A stretch of DNA of 64,000 bases. Origin: Liolophura sinensis. Its lineage: Eukaryota > Mollusca > Polyplacophora > Chitonida > Chitonidae. Both the position numbers and the translations under genes were made by a program. Shown here in pieces: positions 12,501-25,088 of this stretch. Position 1 is the first letter of the stretch, and each line of letters opens with the position of its first letter. The notes beneath the pieces are model-generated. The model did not search any database. It saw only the letters and a program-made list of their open reading frames with translations, and was not told the origin of the DNA. The stretch spans positions 43,767,116 to 43,831,115 of the forward strand of contig NC_088301.1 of NCBI RefSeq assembly GCF_032854445.1. The letters run 5' to 3'.

Positions 12501-14268
12501 ATTATTAACATTCTTTCAGCCAACGAAATGCTCAAATATGTCTATGCTCTCTTGACAGTTGACAGACCAAGGCATGGAAAGTGTAACAGGAGGTAAGTAA
12601 TTTATTTATTTATTTGATTGATGTTTTACACCGTAGTCAAGAATATCTCGCTTATATGACGGCGGCCAGCATTATGGTGGGAAGAAACCGGGCAGAGCCC
12701 GGGGGAAACCTGTTACCATCCGCAGGTTGCTGGCAGACCTTCCCATGTACGGCCAAAGAGGAAGCCAGCATGAGCTGGATTTGAACTCAAGGCGACCGGG
12801 AGGTATGTAAGGTCCTAAACATGTACCACAACTTGGTTTCTGAACCTTGACAGTGAAGTCAGACATAGCAAATTAGAAGTGAAATGCAGCTTCAAAGAAA
12901 CATGGGAATTACTGTATTCACTCTAAAAAATTCAACCCAAGAGTGCATTTTTAGACAAAAGAAAAAGGAATTATGAAACATAACTTTTGATGCTAAACTT
13001 TACATTCTTCCAGTAGACTGTCCTTATCCTGCCACCCAAAATAAACCCCACAACAGCCATCAGAATCAGAATCAGAATGATTAATTCAGTCTTTGATGAA
13101 AGTTTAGGTCAAATATGAAATACACTGGGACATCTGTAAGTTATTATCTCTCTAGAAGGTCTCATATCTTAACCTACTGTTAAAAAACTAGACACTTCAC
13201 TAGAGTAAATATGCAAACCAAACATTCATATTGACCTCCATTGCCAATTCTTACATGTGAAACAAATTAAATCCACTAACAGAACTGATCTTACAGCAGA
13301 TGGGATTATGTGTCACCACCCTCTCTGTTCTTGACTTTCTAGTCTATACACAGGAGCAGCAGAACCATTTCCGCAGTGAGAGAGCTAAGTATCAGATTAG
13401 CCCAGGATCCAGGAGCCTGTCTTAAACGAATGGCTGTGCTCTACACAAAAAAAAAACAAACAAACAAAAAAAACCTTCCCTCCAACACCCTTTGGGCCCC
13501 AACCACAGGACTCCATAACACATAGCCAAGGCATTCAAAAACTTTGCTCTACTGTAGAATATACCAACTTTACTTATTGGAATGTAAATCAAATGGCAAA
13601 TCTAATAATGGCACAGTAGCTAGCAGTATGCCTCGTGAAGCGCATGTTAAAAGAGATTGTCAACAATTTGACAGACAGACAGACAAAAAGCCAACTCATG
13701 GACCTCAGGTGCACCAATCTACTTTCTAATGACTAGAGGTAGTGTATTACAATAACACAAGCGGAAGCCACAGGCACACCTGATTCAATGTGGTTATTTA
13801 TTTGAATACTTAACATGATATTTAAGAATTTTTCACTAACACGATGATTACATAACAATGTGCCTTTGTTTACAATTAGAGAACATTGTGGTGCCCGGAG
13901 TAAACCAACACCCAGTCCCTTCTCCAGGTACCTGATCTAAGCCTGCAGTCAAACTATCACGAGATGGATTTGAACCTGTGACATATTAAGGCTGGGACTG
14001 ATCTGGTTAAATTAAGTCAGAATGAACGAGTTAATTAAATCGTGCACACCGGATTATTTTCTAGTTTGAGGTTGATTGAAAAAAGCGAATGAGATTTTTT
14101 TTAAACGGAGAGAAAATATTTAACTATACTGGTATATAAATGAACGACAAAAGGAGAGATCAGTTGACTATACTTACATTCATAAGCCCAGTCAGAGTTT
14201 TCACTTTCGTCGATGGCGACAACCACCACTCTCTGACCTGCATGTGTATCTTTCTTCTGATCCGCCAT
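6594..14268 (-). CDS. Universal stress protein, copy B (4 exons)
   Basis: Minus-strand exons 14268-14178, 8486-8406, 7433-7327 and 6803-6594 join in phase to 162 residues. Exon 1 begins MADQKKDTHAGQRVVVVAID (UspA beta-1 with the adenine-contacting Asp). Exon 2 has WYMKN and DRVILVHCPEYH. Exon 3 gives SPVVLTDITVM and a charged helix. Exon 4 has VVGSRGMGAVRRTLVGSVSD, a complete G-x2-G-x9-G-S ATP loop, and then ILHHSHIPVVV. It therefore has every feature expected of an ATP-binding USP, unlike copy A. The gene is stretched by an intron 1 of about 5.7 kb carrying SINE fragments. Exons 1 and 4 are close in length to those of copy A, confirming a tandem duplication of the whole gene. A role in stress response is inferred from the family. 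Confidence 0.9.
8502..8590. repeat. 22-bp tandem repeat, four units
   Basis: Four units of about 22 bp (cataactgaataaattatgtaa and variants). They sit 16 bases upstream, in transcript sense, of the acceptor of USP-B exon 2 (8486), which is where the branch point would be expected. Confidence 0.85.
9985..10100 (+). mobile_element. Diverged SINE family 1 tail fragment
   Basis: The end of the family consensus is recognisable: tataagcgtaaagttcttga followed by tatggcatgaaacaccaata. The upstream half is heavily diverged. Only the tail is convincing. Confidence 0.55.
12598..12802 (-). mobile_element. tRNA-derived SINE, family 1
   Basis: Tail tttatttatttatttgattg, then tgacggcggccagcattatg, the block gggcagagcccgggggaaacc, and the B-box-like gatttgaactcaaggcgacc. 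The tRNA head is truncated on the right. It lies inside intron 1 of USP copy B. Confidence 0.92.
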
Positions 14269-15830
14269 TTCCTGTTAGTGAAACAAATGCAAAATAAGAG
14301 AGCTACAAACAGTGAAAACGGTCGCCGATGCTGAGCCCTGTTACACCACGCGCTGTACTGCTATGCTAGCCTGCATATAACTCAGGTTCATATATCAGAA
14401 CATCCAGCAGTGTCAGCCAGATGGGATATCTATGTAGTACATGCACAGACTATATGGCACAAGTATGTCGGCAGCGAGACTTACGTTGCGACGTTCAAGC
14501 CTGTGGTTTACAGCGATTCAGAGCTGGTTGTGACAGAGGTGTTGTATTAGCTGGTTACTGGACAGATATAGAATCTGCATGCATTAGAGATAAGGGTCAC
14601 GTTCCCTTTGCGGCTAACAATCACGAGCGGTAACTGACCTCTTGCTATCAAAACAGCGGCCTATTTCACTGTGACCTAGATGTGATGCGTTAGCAGCGTG
14701 TCATGTGACCCAAAAGCCGCAGCATAAACGATTCGCGACTGAGTGTGTGAACTGCACGTTGTGTAGAGGGTGTAGCCAACCTCTTGTTGACGACTGTTCC
14801 TGCTGTCACAGATTTGCTGGCCTTAAATACATCTGTTTAAATCCAAATTAGCCTTATATTTGTAGCTGGAAAATGTTAACGTGTTAAAAGCTTAAATGTC
14901 AAGGCCTCTGCATCTGAGACCAAATATAATATATGCGGGATTATCAGATGCACGTGACACATGGGGCATGAGTTCGTGTGATCTCAATAAATATTTAGAC
15001 GCCCGAAACAACGTACCTATAGTCTTACCTAAAGGAAATTAGCAGTCTGTTTACCGTCGGAACGACACATCGTAACTTCTATCTTGTCTGTAATGGACAA
15101 AATGTCACATAGGTCTATTATATGTACCTGGTATAAGTCTATTTCTGATAGTATACAAACGGACAAGGACAAATTTATGTGATGCAAGACACATTCAATC
15201 GTCATCTCTACATTTGCTGATATTTTGTCAAAGGAAATTATTTGAGCGACTGGTATTCTAAAACAGCAACAGAAATTTGACTGAATTTGCGCTTTTTCCA
15301 AAATATCTGGAAGGGCCTATTTAAAACACGCAAAGCAGCTGGTGCTGGTGCCGGACTTGGACAGACAAAAAGGCAGACAAAATCGCGACCCTCGGAAAGT
15401 CTAGCGTAAAAAGGTGGCCTGAAAAACAGCACATTCCAAGCGATACCTGGACCTAATGCATGACATAATATCCCGTGATCCATTTACGGTTTCCTTCCGG
15501 TCCTTAACCCAGTAACTAAATTCAGCTATTGCCAACCTCTTAGATCTAAACTTCCCAGTGCAAAATGAAGTTCAGCAGTATTAAAGTATCAATCACTAGG
15601 CCTAAACGTACGTTGCCCTCCTTTGGGCTTCAAGCGCTGGCGAGTGAATGAGAAAAGCGCTATCGACGATGCCAAAAGAAAAGGGCCAGACGCATATGTG
15701 TGTAAGCCGTGCACTTACCGCTTCGAATTCAAAGTGGAATTAGACCCTATAATATAAGGGTGTTTCAAAACTGATAGAGCCATCATGACTTCAGCCTTAG
15801 TTCTTATGGCAGCTCTTATATCAACTTGTG
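14269..15830. other. Upstream of USP-B; nothing recognised
   Basis: This contains the USP-B promoter side and short open frames (14421-14633 plus, 15029-15301 and 15238-15483 minus) that lack domains. No repeat family was recognised. Confidence 0.45.
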
Positions 15831-15839
15831 CATTTTACA

Positions 15840-17073
15840 AATCTGTACGTCGACACAGACATTCGTATATCAAAACAACGTTCAAATTCCACCAAAGAAC
15901 TAAGAACATATATGGAGTAAGTATACCTAGTTGAAAGTTGAGAATAACCCAAGTGCGACATGGAGAGGCTATGTTTCATCTCAGGCTCACGGTTAGACTC
16001 TGTTATATATGAACTCCACAGAAGGAACCAACACTGTTTTACATGAGCTCCAAAGAAGTAGCCGTCACCTCGGTATACCACTCGATGTTCCAGGTCAATA
16101 ATCGCAATTAAGGCCAATTCCTCGAAACGACGTATAATACAAACCACTAAAGTACATCAACTAAAAAAAGTATATAAAGTACGAAAATAGCATGGAATCA
16201 TGCAAAGAGAAGCAGTCAACAGTTTTCAATGATGTTGGAAAGACGCAAGGTAACCCATGTTCTCGGCGACTGAGTGAAATCTGTATTCAAATCGTGTACC
16301 ATGCATGCTAGACTATCAGCTATCGATAACAAAATATGTATATCAGTTGCGCTTTGATTGGAACTGTTCATATATCCAACGTGGCGATCTAATTAAACAC
16401 GATGAATATACAGACACTACAAAGAAAGGAAACCGTTTTGGTCTTTGTACAGATATGGGTAGAGATATAAGATGTATCATCTGGAGAGTCTGCGTGGGGT
16501 TTCCTTTAATTCCAGCGAGGGTGGGTCAGCGTCACAAGTTAATGCAGCTAGTGTGTCACGGTCATTCCACCAAACACTTCTAAGTTCTTTAAGTTTTACA
16601 ACGACCATATACAATTCACGTGTATAAGTAAATATGGGCAGAGCGTCCAGAATCTCTAGCGTTCTGCATCAAGAATGTGTCTTACTCCCCTTAACCCGGG
16701 GCTATAGGAGCTGTATATTCATCGTGTTGAATTAGATCGCCACGTTGGATATATGAACAGTTGCAATCAAAGCACAACTTAGATACATACTTTGTTATCG
16801 ATCACTGATATTCTAGCATTGTACGATTTGAATACCGATTTCACTCGATCAGAACATCGGCCTACCCTACGTCTTTCCAGCATCACTGAAAACTGCTGAC
16901 TGCTTCTCTTTGCATGATTCCATCCTATTTTCGATCTTTACATACTTTATTAGTTCTTTGGTGGTTTGTGTTATACGTCGTTTTTGGGAATTGGCCTTGC
17001 GATTATTGACCTGGAATGTCCTTATTGGTTGACGGCTGGTTTACGAATGTCTATTTCCACTCATAGATTTCCA
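15840..17073. repeat. Large imperfect inverted repeat built from retroelement tails
   Basis: The left arm (about 16083-16416, with an outlying piece at 15840-15885) is the reverse complement of the right arm (about 16716-17022, continuing to 17073). Paired words include tggatatatgaacagttgca against its complement near 16370, and tttgcatgattcca near 16908 against tggaatcatgcaaa near 16195. The spacer is about 300 bp. The left arm carries an extra block of about 190 bp. The right arm matches the 3' region of the retroelement copy ending near 24100, so both arms look like element tails facing each other. Confidence 0.85.
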
Positions 17074-17084
17074 GCATCTTTTAA

Positions 17085-18425
17085 AACTGCTAATTCTCTT
17101 TGCATGATTCCGTTCTAATTTCGTACTTTAGGATATATACTGTCTTACTTCTTTTAGCGTTTGTGTTCAACGTCGTTTTGGGAATTGGCCTGGAAAGTCG
17201 ATCTTAGTTAACGGCTGGTATACGAATGTATGTTTTGTCCCAAAGATATACAGGCCTGTAGGTGTGACCATTTATCAATTGTTACACTTCGTCGCTGTTC
17301 CGGTTATTCTCTCTAGGCACTGTTATTTCAAGTATACATGGACGCAAACTTAAACCAGTGTTCTGCTCGTAAACTGGGAGTTCCCGAGGATTAGTCCCCT
17401 TGCATTGTTTTTATGTTATTGTTTATTAAATGTGATGACTACACTTTGAGTATACTTGTCCTATAGCTATGCCCTAAAGACACAAAACTAGGGGAAAGGC
17501 AATGCTGCCATTAATTTTGAAATGTCTTAGGAAACCATTTTTCTACCTACTACCCTGCTGGGACCACTTCAGCATTCGAATAATAGACATGATTTATCCC
17601 TCTTCAAAGGATACTGTTTCCGATGTCGAACGGAAAATCCTTGATCGAGAGGTATTTTTTTTTTTAATGCTGGAGCTTGGTTTAGTTTTTCCTAATGGCT
17701 TAAATGACAATGTTATGGAGATTGGCAATGTAACATCCACACGATTCTATAACATAACACAACTGTTAAAGAGCCATCAAAGACATCCTAGCAGCCATGG
17801 TAATAGGAACTTTATTGGGAATGGTAATTAACCATTAACGTCAGAGGCAACTTCAGTTCCACTACATACAAGGGTTACCATTAATGTTCATTGAGTTGCT
17901 TAAATTTTTCAATAATAACATCTGTGTGAAATTCCGAGAAACCATATATCAACAGTGTATTGTAATTGGATGGGTAAAAATAGGCTGACCTATACCTGTT
18001 CTTAGATGAATACGACTATATGCAGAAACTATCAACGAACAATCCTCGCCAGGCCCGATCTTTCGCATTCAATAGACGGTATATTGATGATCTGCTAGCT
18101 TTAACAATCCATACATGTATAAAGCAAAGGCTGTGAAAGATATTTACCAACCTTCACTTAAATTTAAAGGTAACCAAAATCCCCAGATTGTACATCTTAC
18201 CTGGACGAAGACCAAAACGGTAACTCGGGGGCTCCGCTTCATGATTGTGTCTGCTTCTTTTTGCATGATTCCGTCACAATGTAATACTTTATATACATTT
18301 TAAATCTTTGGTGGTTTGTGTTAAACGTAGTTTTGGGAATTGGCACTGCAGTCATTGACCTGGAACGTACATTTTGGTTGACGGCTGGTATGCGAATGTC
18401 TATTTCGACGCATAGATTCACCTCG
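17085..18425 (+). mobile_element. Degraded retroelement copy 1 (reverse transcriptase remnant and tail repeats)
   Basis: Between about 17500 and 18240 the DNA matches the reverse transcriptase region of the fuller copy at 22.6-23.3 kb, including the catalytic palm word encoding RYIDDLLA. A tail block of about 150 bp (tttgcatgattcc to tacgaatgtct) occurs at 17098-17245 and again at 18255-18425, a third time counting the inverted-repeat arm. The copy is broken in many places and old. The family is probably Penelope-like or another non-LTR element; no LTRs are seen. Confidence 0.7.
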
Positions 18426-18729
18426 ATGGATAGTGGCCGACTACCATTTAATTTCGCTGAAGTGATAAGCTTATATATACCACAGATCATGGATTTAATC
18501 AGGAGAAAAAATGCCCTGTGGAGGATTGGTTATTTTCTCTTCTCAAGCGTCTCCGTCTTTCGGAATTGAAGAGCTTCTTCGTGCCATATACAGGATTCAA
18601 ACAATCGCAGATATCAGACCACTGCTCTTTGAGGCAGCTTTTAGACCCATCAGACACGAGATTTTATCCTCCATTTTTCTGCCGTCGTGTGTACATCGTG
18701 TGAAGTATTTAGCCACGCGTTAAATCAAT

Positions 18730-20890
18730 GAGTCACCAGCTGTAGACTCTTTATGTGTTTTTGACATCCGGTAATAAATAAGCTGTGACCGATGACATTT
18801 TTACTTTATGCATTATTTAACATTGACTGGATTTGTTTCTCTGCATTCCGTCGGCTCAGTATATGCGAATCTCACATAGTGCATATATTTAATATATATT
18901 TATGTACCTATTTATGCAACCGTTCATATACGTAAGACTACACCCAAATCAAACCTTCAGTATAGTATTATTGTAACATTGTAAACTCTGCTTCCACCAG
19001 AGTTTATGTTGGTAATAGTATTAGGGGCCTACTGTATATGTTATATTCCGTGATTTTATATTATATTTCGATACCTTGACAGTCGCCAAGGGTGGGTATA
19101 TTTTAATCACATTCAGGCTATACCCTAGATGAGAAGACAACATCCATAGTCATATGAACGAAATGAACACGTTGTATGACAGTGCCAGATGCGTTATGCA
19201 CTGTGAGACTGTAATCTAAATGAAAATGACTGATTATATAGAATTATGAAAAAATACCTGCAAATTAAGTGCCAAAATGATCCATACTTATTTAAGCCAT
19301 GTTATTAGCCCTATATATGTAGTGAAAGACTCCAAGACCGTGGTGATCACAGAAATATCAGACAGGACATATTGCCCATGGCATGTAAACACATACAGAA
19401 AAAAGCTATAATGTTTAATTGACAATCAGTCGAAAACGGCAGGAAACAACATGAAGTGCTTATAATGCTTTCCCTGCATATCGAGCGGATCAGCTCGGAT
19501 ACAGCCACAAAATTTCATGTGAACAAGGGGACTTCACTCTCATCTCATATACCATTTGGTATATGAGAAATGGTCACACGTGACCGGTGAAATACGGCCT
19601 CTTAACTATTTACCTCAGTTATGATTTTATTCTAACTGTTCATGTAAATGCAGAAATAGTAGCAAATTACACGCCCTTAAGCACCATGGTTTAAGCAGAC
19701 TTAGGTAAAAAATATGCAGTGATGTTAATTGCAATTTAATAGACGTCAGTGGTCTAGAATTACTCAAAATGCCGTGTCGTCATCACATTTAACATACTGT
19801 CACATCAAAACAATGCAAAGGGACCGGACTGTAGAGTTCAGTAAATGATTAAACAACCCTTCGAATAAGGTACAAGTTATATCACATATATTTGTTTTAT
19901 AAACATTTAATTAATATGTAAATATGGTTGACCTGCAATCGATCGCTGCTGTCATTACTCGTATATGACTTAGCTTGTATTTATACCCCAGGCACAGACA
20001 CGCCTGTCTTCTTGAACACCAGAGAAAAAAGTTTTTCTGATTTAAAAAGAAAAGCTTGTGACATTCAAAACATCATTCTTTGTGATCACTCGAATCTGGT
20101 CCAAAATCTTAATAAAGACTGCTATTTAACTTTGAAAATATAAACAACATGAGAAATGGTTCCATTTATTTGGAATTAAAAACTCGATTACATACCACGT
20201 GATTCAATTCACAAAAAGACAAGGAATTGTGGCCTGGGTATAACAAGTACAGCGGTATATTTAAAATCACAAAAAATTCTGAACGGCTCGTTTGTGAGCT
20301 TCTGCGGGAGCTGTGACTGATCTAAAGTGGATTATACCTCCATGCCTGTATTTACCCTGTGTTGTGCTCTGCGGGTGTGACGTCATTCAAAGGCTTGACT
20401 GTTCCAGTTCTGTGTAACCTGTGTACTGTGTTCGCGTTCGCTATCCTGGCGAAGTACCTGTCTAGGACAATTTGTGAATTGTGTGTTTATCCCATGGTCT
20501 TTACGTTGGATCTCCTGGAACACGTTCCTTGGGATGAAAAGGTGAACTGGAAACTTTTAAGGACCGGTAATACTGATGTGTATGTTTTTTATGTTGTTGT
20601 TGTTGAACTGTCTGTAAAACTGTACGTCTCATTTTATATATATAAAGCATTGTTTACATTGTAATATTGAGTCACTGAGTCTGTTTTCTGTTGCCGTTTT
20701 CAATACCGTAACAATATAGCTTTCACTTTCCTGTAGAAATAAATTCCACCAGAGCAGAGAAAAACGTTTGACAAAAGGGGAATGGGAAGAAATTTGACCG
20801 TAGCCAGCGTTTTAACATTGTAGCAACGGTCTACTGCTGCCGATAGAGCGGTTGGTAACCGTTTAGCTTTTACAGTATTTCTTCCCGGTA
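18730..20890. other. Intergenic; contains one copy of a duplicated flank
   Basis: Positions 19560-19825 match 24405-24615, sharing gtggtctagaattactcaaa and atacggcctctt in the same order and orientation. The rest shows no gene with support. An open frame at 20359-20664 plus is hydrophobic but lacks a recognisable domain. Confidence 0.7.
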
Positions 20891-20897
20891 GACCTTA

Positions 20898-21006
20898 TTT
20901 ATTTATTTAAAAGTTTTAATTTATTTGATTGATGTTTTATGCTGTACTCAAGAATAATTCACTTTACGACAGCGGTCAGCATTATGTTGGGAGGGAACCA
21001 GGTAAC
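20898..21006 (-). mobile_element. Truncated SINE family 1
   Basis: Tail and central part only: tttatttgattgatgtttta, a stretch matching tactcaagaata, then cagcattatgttgggaggga. The copy ends before the central G-rich block. It is diverged from the intact copies. Confidence 0.8.
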
Positions 21007-21338
21007 CCACAATTTCTCAAAAGTTATATATAATTATTATGCAGTATACGAAAATTTGAAAAGTGTTTGTATTAGTTAAAATGTCAAAAGTAACTCAAAC
21101 CGGTTGCTGGTGGAAGCACTAAATTAAAACATATCTAACAAAGAAAGACCTTTACTGACAGTTGTTTACCCGCAATCTTCGCTCGTCATGTATCAATTCT
21201 TACTGCGGATTTAGTGGCATTTGTGTCGCACACTTGAGCAGACAGAAACATGAAGAGTCGCCATGCATGTTGTTTACACGCACTAGTGCTTCAAGCACAT
21301 AGTTTGATGAGACTCCATAGGCTGTTATTCCGTTTTCA

Positions 21339-24110
21339 GTGTCCTCATTGGCGGAGGGCTTCCACAATTCAAATATCACTTGTGCTGGCGACTATGAAAT
21401 ATCTGACGAAGTTTTAAACGAGAACTTTGTCCCTGATGATATTTACATCCAACTGATTATTAATGATCTGTTATGTTATATGGCTGACAAACTTGACATA
21501 CTTCCAGTCGACACAATTGTAATGTTGTGTGAAGATGTTTTTAGTGATATAGAGGTACAAGATGGCAAAGATATCCTTTCCAAGACGTTTAGTCATTTGT
21601 GGTCAGGCGTTTGTCGGAAAAGAACTGGCCACAATAAACGTAACAAGACGTTTCACGATATTGTGAGAATGCTCCAGGAAATTGATATCGACGACCTGTA
21701 GTGTTTTGTGGCGAAGAAACTGAGCATACTCACACCGGTATCTACCAACTATATTGATGTCACGCCCCTGTTGAGAAAACTAAATGGTGATAAATTACAA
21801 ATGTCATACATTGTGAATAGAATGGATAATATCCAAACTAATGTACAGAAGAAGAAAAAAACTTGATAAAATGAGCAATAAAATTAATGCCTCTCCCAAA
21901 GCCAAAGCGACTTTCTCGGCTGGCAGTAGAATGTTTAAAAATATCGTGGCTGATGCCTCTACTCAGTCCTCAAATGAAATACCATGAATACTGATGTGAT
22001 CATCTGTGTGATGTCGGGAAAAACCGTAGAAACCTTTCCAGTATCTCAGAACGTAACCATTCATAAAAATGAGCAACTGATACCAAGTCAAAAATCAGCT
22101 GATGGCTTGTTTGAGGAAGATTATCTTCCTTCTGATGCTGTTCTCTGTACTGAGCCTGGGTGTAGGAAACATTCTGATGTTCTTCGTAAATAGTATAACG
22201 ATATTGTTTTGGATTTGCTATCTGCTGGTAATGATCATCTTGCTGAGCGTGATGAAAACCGCCATTGTTCCTGGTTGGAATGACGGTGTCAGTGATCTTG
22301 GTGCGCATCCCTGCATCACGTTTTTGTTGTGGCGTAAACACGGCAGTCCTCGACATGGGCCGGCCCATCGCTGAATACATGCAAAACACACGCCGGCAGT
22401 TTAAATATTCGCTCAGAGCTTGTAAAAAGCACGAGGCCTCCATTAGAGCTGATAACATAGCAAAGTCATACTGTGATGACAATAATAATGACTTTTGGAA
22501 AGAAGTTTAAACTTCCAATTCTAAGTAAAGGCCTTTGCCTTTTATGGGGATTAGCAATCCCCATACAAGGCCCGATTTATTGCGGGTTCAAGAAGTTGTA
22601 CCACCAAACTCTTGTCAACCCTACTTACGAGAGCGTTACAAGAAGTAAAGTCATTTTGGAATAAGTATTGTTGTGCCATAACAAAAAATTCAGGTGTCAA
22701 CTGCATGTGGATTCTTAACAACTCAAAATGTCTTACAGAAGAACTTGATGCTCATATGCATATACCGTACAAAGACGTATCACATGGGATTTTTCTACTC
22801 TCTATACCACGATTCCTCACAAAGATTTTATTGAAAGAATATCGTCGTTAATTGTCTCGGTATTTACTAAAACAGGTCATCGTTACATTAACGTCAGATT
22901 CAATAAGGCTTTCTTTAGTTCTACTATTTATAAAGGTTACCATTCATGGGATGTTACATTATTTATTGAATTATTTGAATTTCTCATTAATAACATCTAT
23001 GTGAAATTCGGGGATACCATTTACCAACAGTGCATTGTTATTCCAGTGGGTACCAATTGTGCGCCTTTTTGGCAGACCTATACCAGTTTTCATATGAATA
23101 CGACTATATGCAGAAATTACTTAAAAGTAATATCTTTAAAGTTCGATCCTTTTCATTTACCAAGCGGTATATTGATGATCTACTGGTGTTAAATAACCCC
23201 CATATTGCTCAAGCGGTGAAAGAAATCTATCCGCCTTCATTGGATTTAAAGGAGACAACAGATAGTCCTGATGGTACACCTTATTTGGACGAACAAGGTC
23301 TCCTTTCACGCTGCCTTTAAGACAAAAGGGATAATTTCAATTTTGATATTGTAAATTATCCTTATTTGGATAGCAATATACCAAAGGGTCCTGCATATGG
23401 CGTATACATATCTCGTCTTGTAGCATTTGTCAGACCTTGCATTCATTGTGATGACTTTAATCCGCGTCACATGTTGCGTCATAAAACTTCATTCTAAGTT
23501 TTTCAAATTTTACAAAGAGTATAACACTCTCGTTGGCAGGTATGGACAGACCGTTCAGAATCTCAGGTGATCTGCGTTGTGATCAACCACATAGACGGCG
23601 CTGTTATCCCTATGTACATATCTATCAACATGTATTTAACAACATAGATGGCGCTGGTTGCCGAATGTAACCGTATATCTTGTAGACAGCTTTTATACAG
23701 ACCAGCATGTCGTGTGTAACATCATAGATGGCGCCTCTTGTAGTATGAGATCCTTAAATATTAACGGGAAGGACGTAATCGTCCGTTACTTTTGAATTAC
23801 GAACTGTTCGGCGAAGGTCTGTAACGCTCGTCATTTTCGAACTGCATCTAATACCGCTTAACCTGGGGCTAGGGGCCGTAAAGGTAGCCATGCTCATTAA
23901 ATCTGCATGATGCTTTCATGAACAGTTCCATTCAAAGCGCGACTGAGATACTTGTTTAATTGTTATTTGACCTGGAACTCATTCATGGACTACGAATCTG
24001 AACTTTGATATAGAATTCATGCCTGGAATGTCCACTGTCTGCCCGGCATCTTTGAAAACTGATGACCTGATCACGTTCTGCTTCATCACCAGTTTCAAAG
24101 TTTTTGAAGA
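21339..24110 (+). mobile_element. Degraded retroelement copy 2 (probably Penelope-like)
   Basis: It starts with an open frame of 120 residues (21339-21701) of the acidic, helical kind found before reverse transcriptases in many invertebrate elements. About 22600-23320 then encodes reverse transcriptase pieces, with CAPF/LADLY, a palm YIDD box and SLDLKETTDS. Near 23490-23570 the frame that ends such proteins is recognisable (FKFYK, VGRYGQ). The tail (23580-24110) matches 16585-17070. The element is clearly dead, with several breaks. No LTR, capsid or envelope part is seen. Family placement rests on motif memory and is uncertain between Penelope-like and other non-LTR types. Confidence 0.7.
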
Positions 24111-24134
24111 AGGATTAAATAATAAGCATCTGCG

Positions 24135-24345
24135 GTCGCTGTGAGTTCAAGTCCAGCTCATGCTGGCTTCCTCTTCGGCCGTAAGTGGGAAGGTCTGCAG
24201 CAACTTGCGGATGGTCGTGTTTTTCCCCCGGGCTGTGCCCGGTTTCCTCCCACCATAATGCTGGCCGCCGTTGTATAAGTGAAATATTCTTGAGTATGGC
24301 GTAAAACACCAATCAAATAAATAAATCAAATAAATAAAGTAATAA
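24135..24345 (+). mobile_element. tRNA-derived SINE, family 1 (plus orientation)
   Basis: It begins at the B box ctgtgagttcaagtccagct, runs through the reverse complement of the central block (cccccgggctgtgcccgg), and ends with the tail taaaacaccaatcaaataaa plus extra aaataaat units. The upstream half of the tRNA head is missing. Confidence 0.92.
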
Positions 24346-24404
24346 GCATCGAGATCATAAGTATATAAGAGTATAAAACCAGAGCGGTGACTACATTATG
24401 ATAA

Positions 24405-24615
24405 TGGTAACATGGTCACATGTGATCTTTACGGTTGACAATACGGCCTCTTGTCAATTTAACGTACTGAGGGTTTTCTTCCAACTTCTCATGCATAGAT
24501 GCCCCTTAGAACCATGGCTTAAGACCAAGAAGGCGTCACTGGTCTAGAATTACTCAAAATGCTGTGTTGTCATCACATTTAATGTTCAAATCACTTGACA
24601 ACAGCGCAAAGTTAC
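24405..24615 (+). repeat. Second copy of the duplicated retroelement flank
   Basis: Same order and sense as 19560-19825 (tacggcctctt, accatggcttaag, gtggtctagaattactcaaa in related forms, then atcacattta). Each copy lies downstream of a retroelement copy. Confidence 0.8.
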
Positions 24616-25088
24616 CAAAACGAAATATTGTGTCATAGACAACGCAAGACCCCCTGGCACCAAGACATACATTCTACTGGAATAACAGTACAAGTCTATT
24701 ACATTCAATATAACAGTTTGTAGCAATGACATAATCTATTTATAATCTAAGAAACCATTATTGCGGTTCTTTCATATTATACATCATTTTGAACTATAGT
24801 GACAGCTCTCATCTGTAACGCATCCTCTCCATCCTAAAAAAAATTAATCTAGTTTTCCCTGAATTGGGTACGACTTAATAGGCCTATATCGGAGTTCATA
24901 TAAATCTATGAGGGTGTAGTATAGACCTTACGATGTCTGCAACATGTTTTATATGGCGTAAATTTAACAAGCAGATATAGAGATACGTATAAATATATAG
25001 GGGCCTTCTGTCGAACAAATAGCCTACATAGTCACATACAATTTAAAAAAATATCGTTTTACGTAGTACTTTCAAGTGAGCAAAAATG

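Larger units (their letters stand above)
8591..14177. other. Bulk of USP-B intron 1; no gene seen
   Basis: AT-rich intronic sequence. It holds a diverged SINE fragment around 9985-10100, a clear SINE at 12598-12802, and an A-rich run near 13447-13470. The short open frames here show no domain or splice support. Confidence 0.6.

Noticed and set aside
20359-20664. Hydrophobic 101-residue plus-strand frame
   Set aside because: No recognisable family, ends in a low-complexity V/Y-rich stretch, and sits among repeats; not enough to call a gene.
21339-21701. Host gene of 120 residues
   Set aside because: It lies directly before reverse transcriptase remnants in the same orientation and has the character of an element leader frame.
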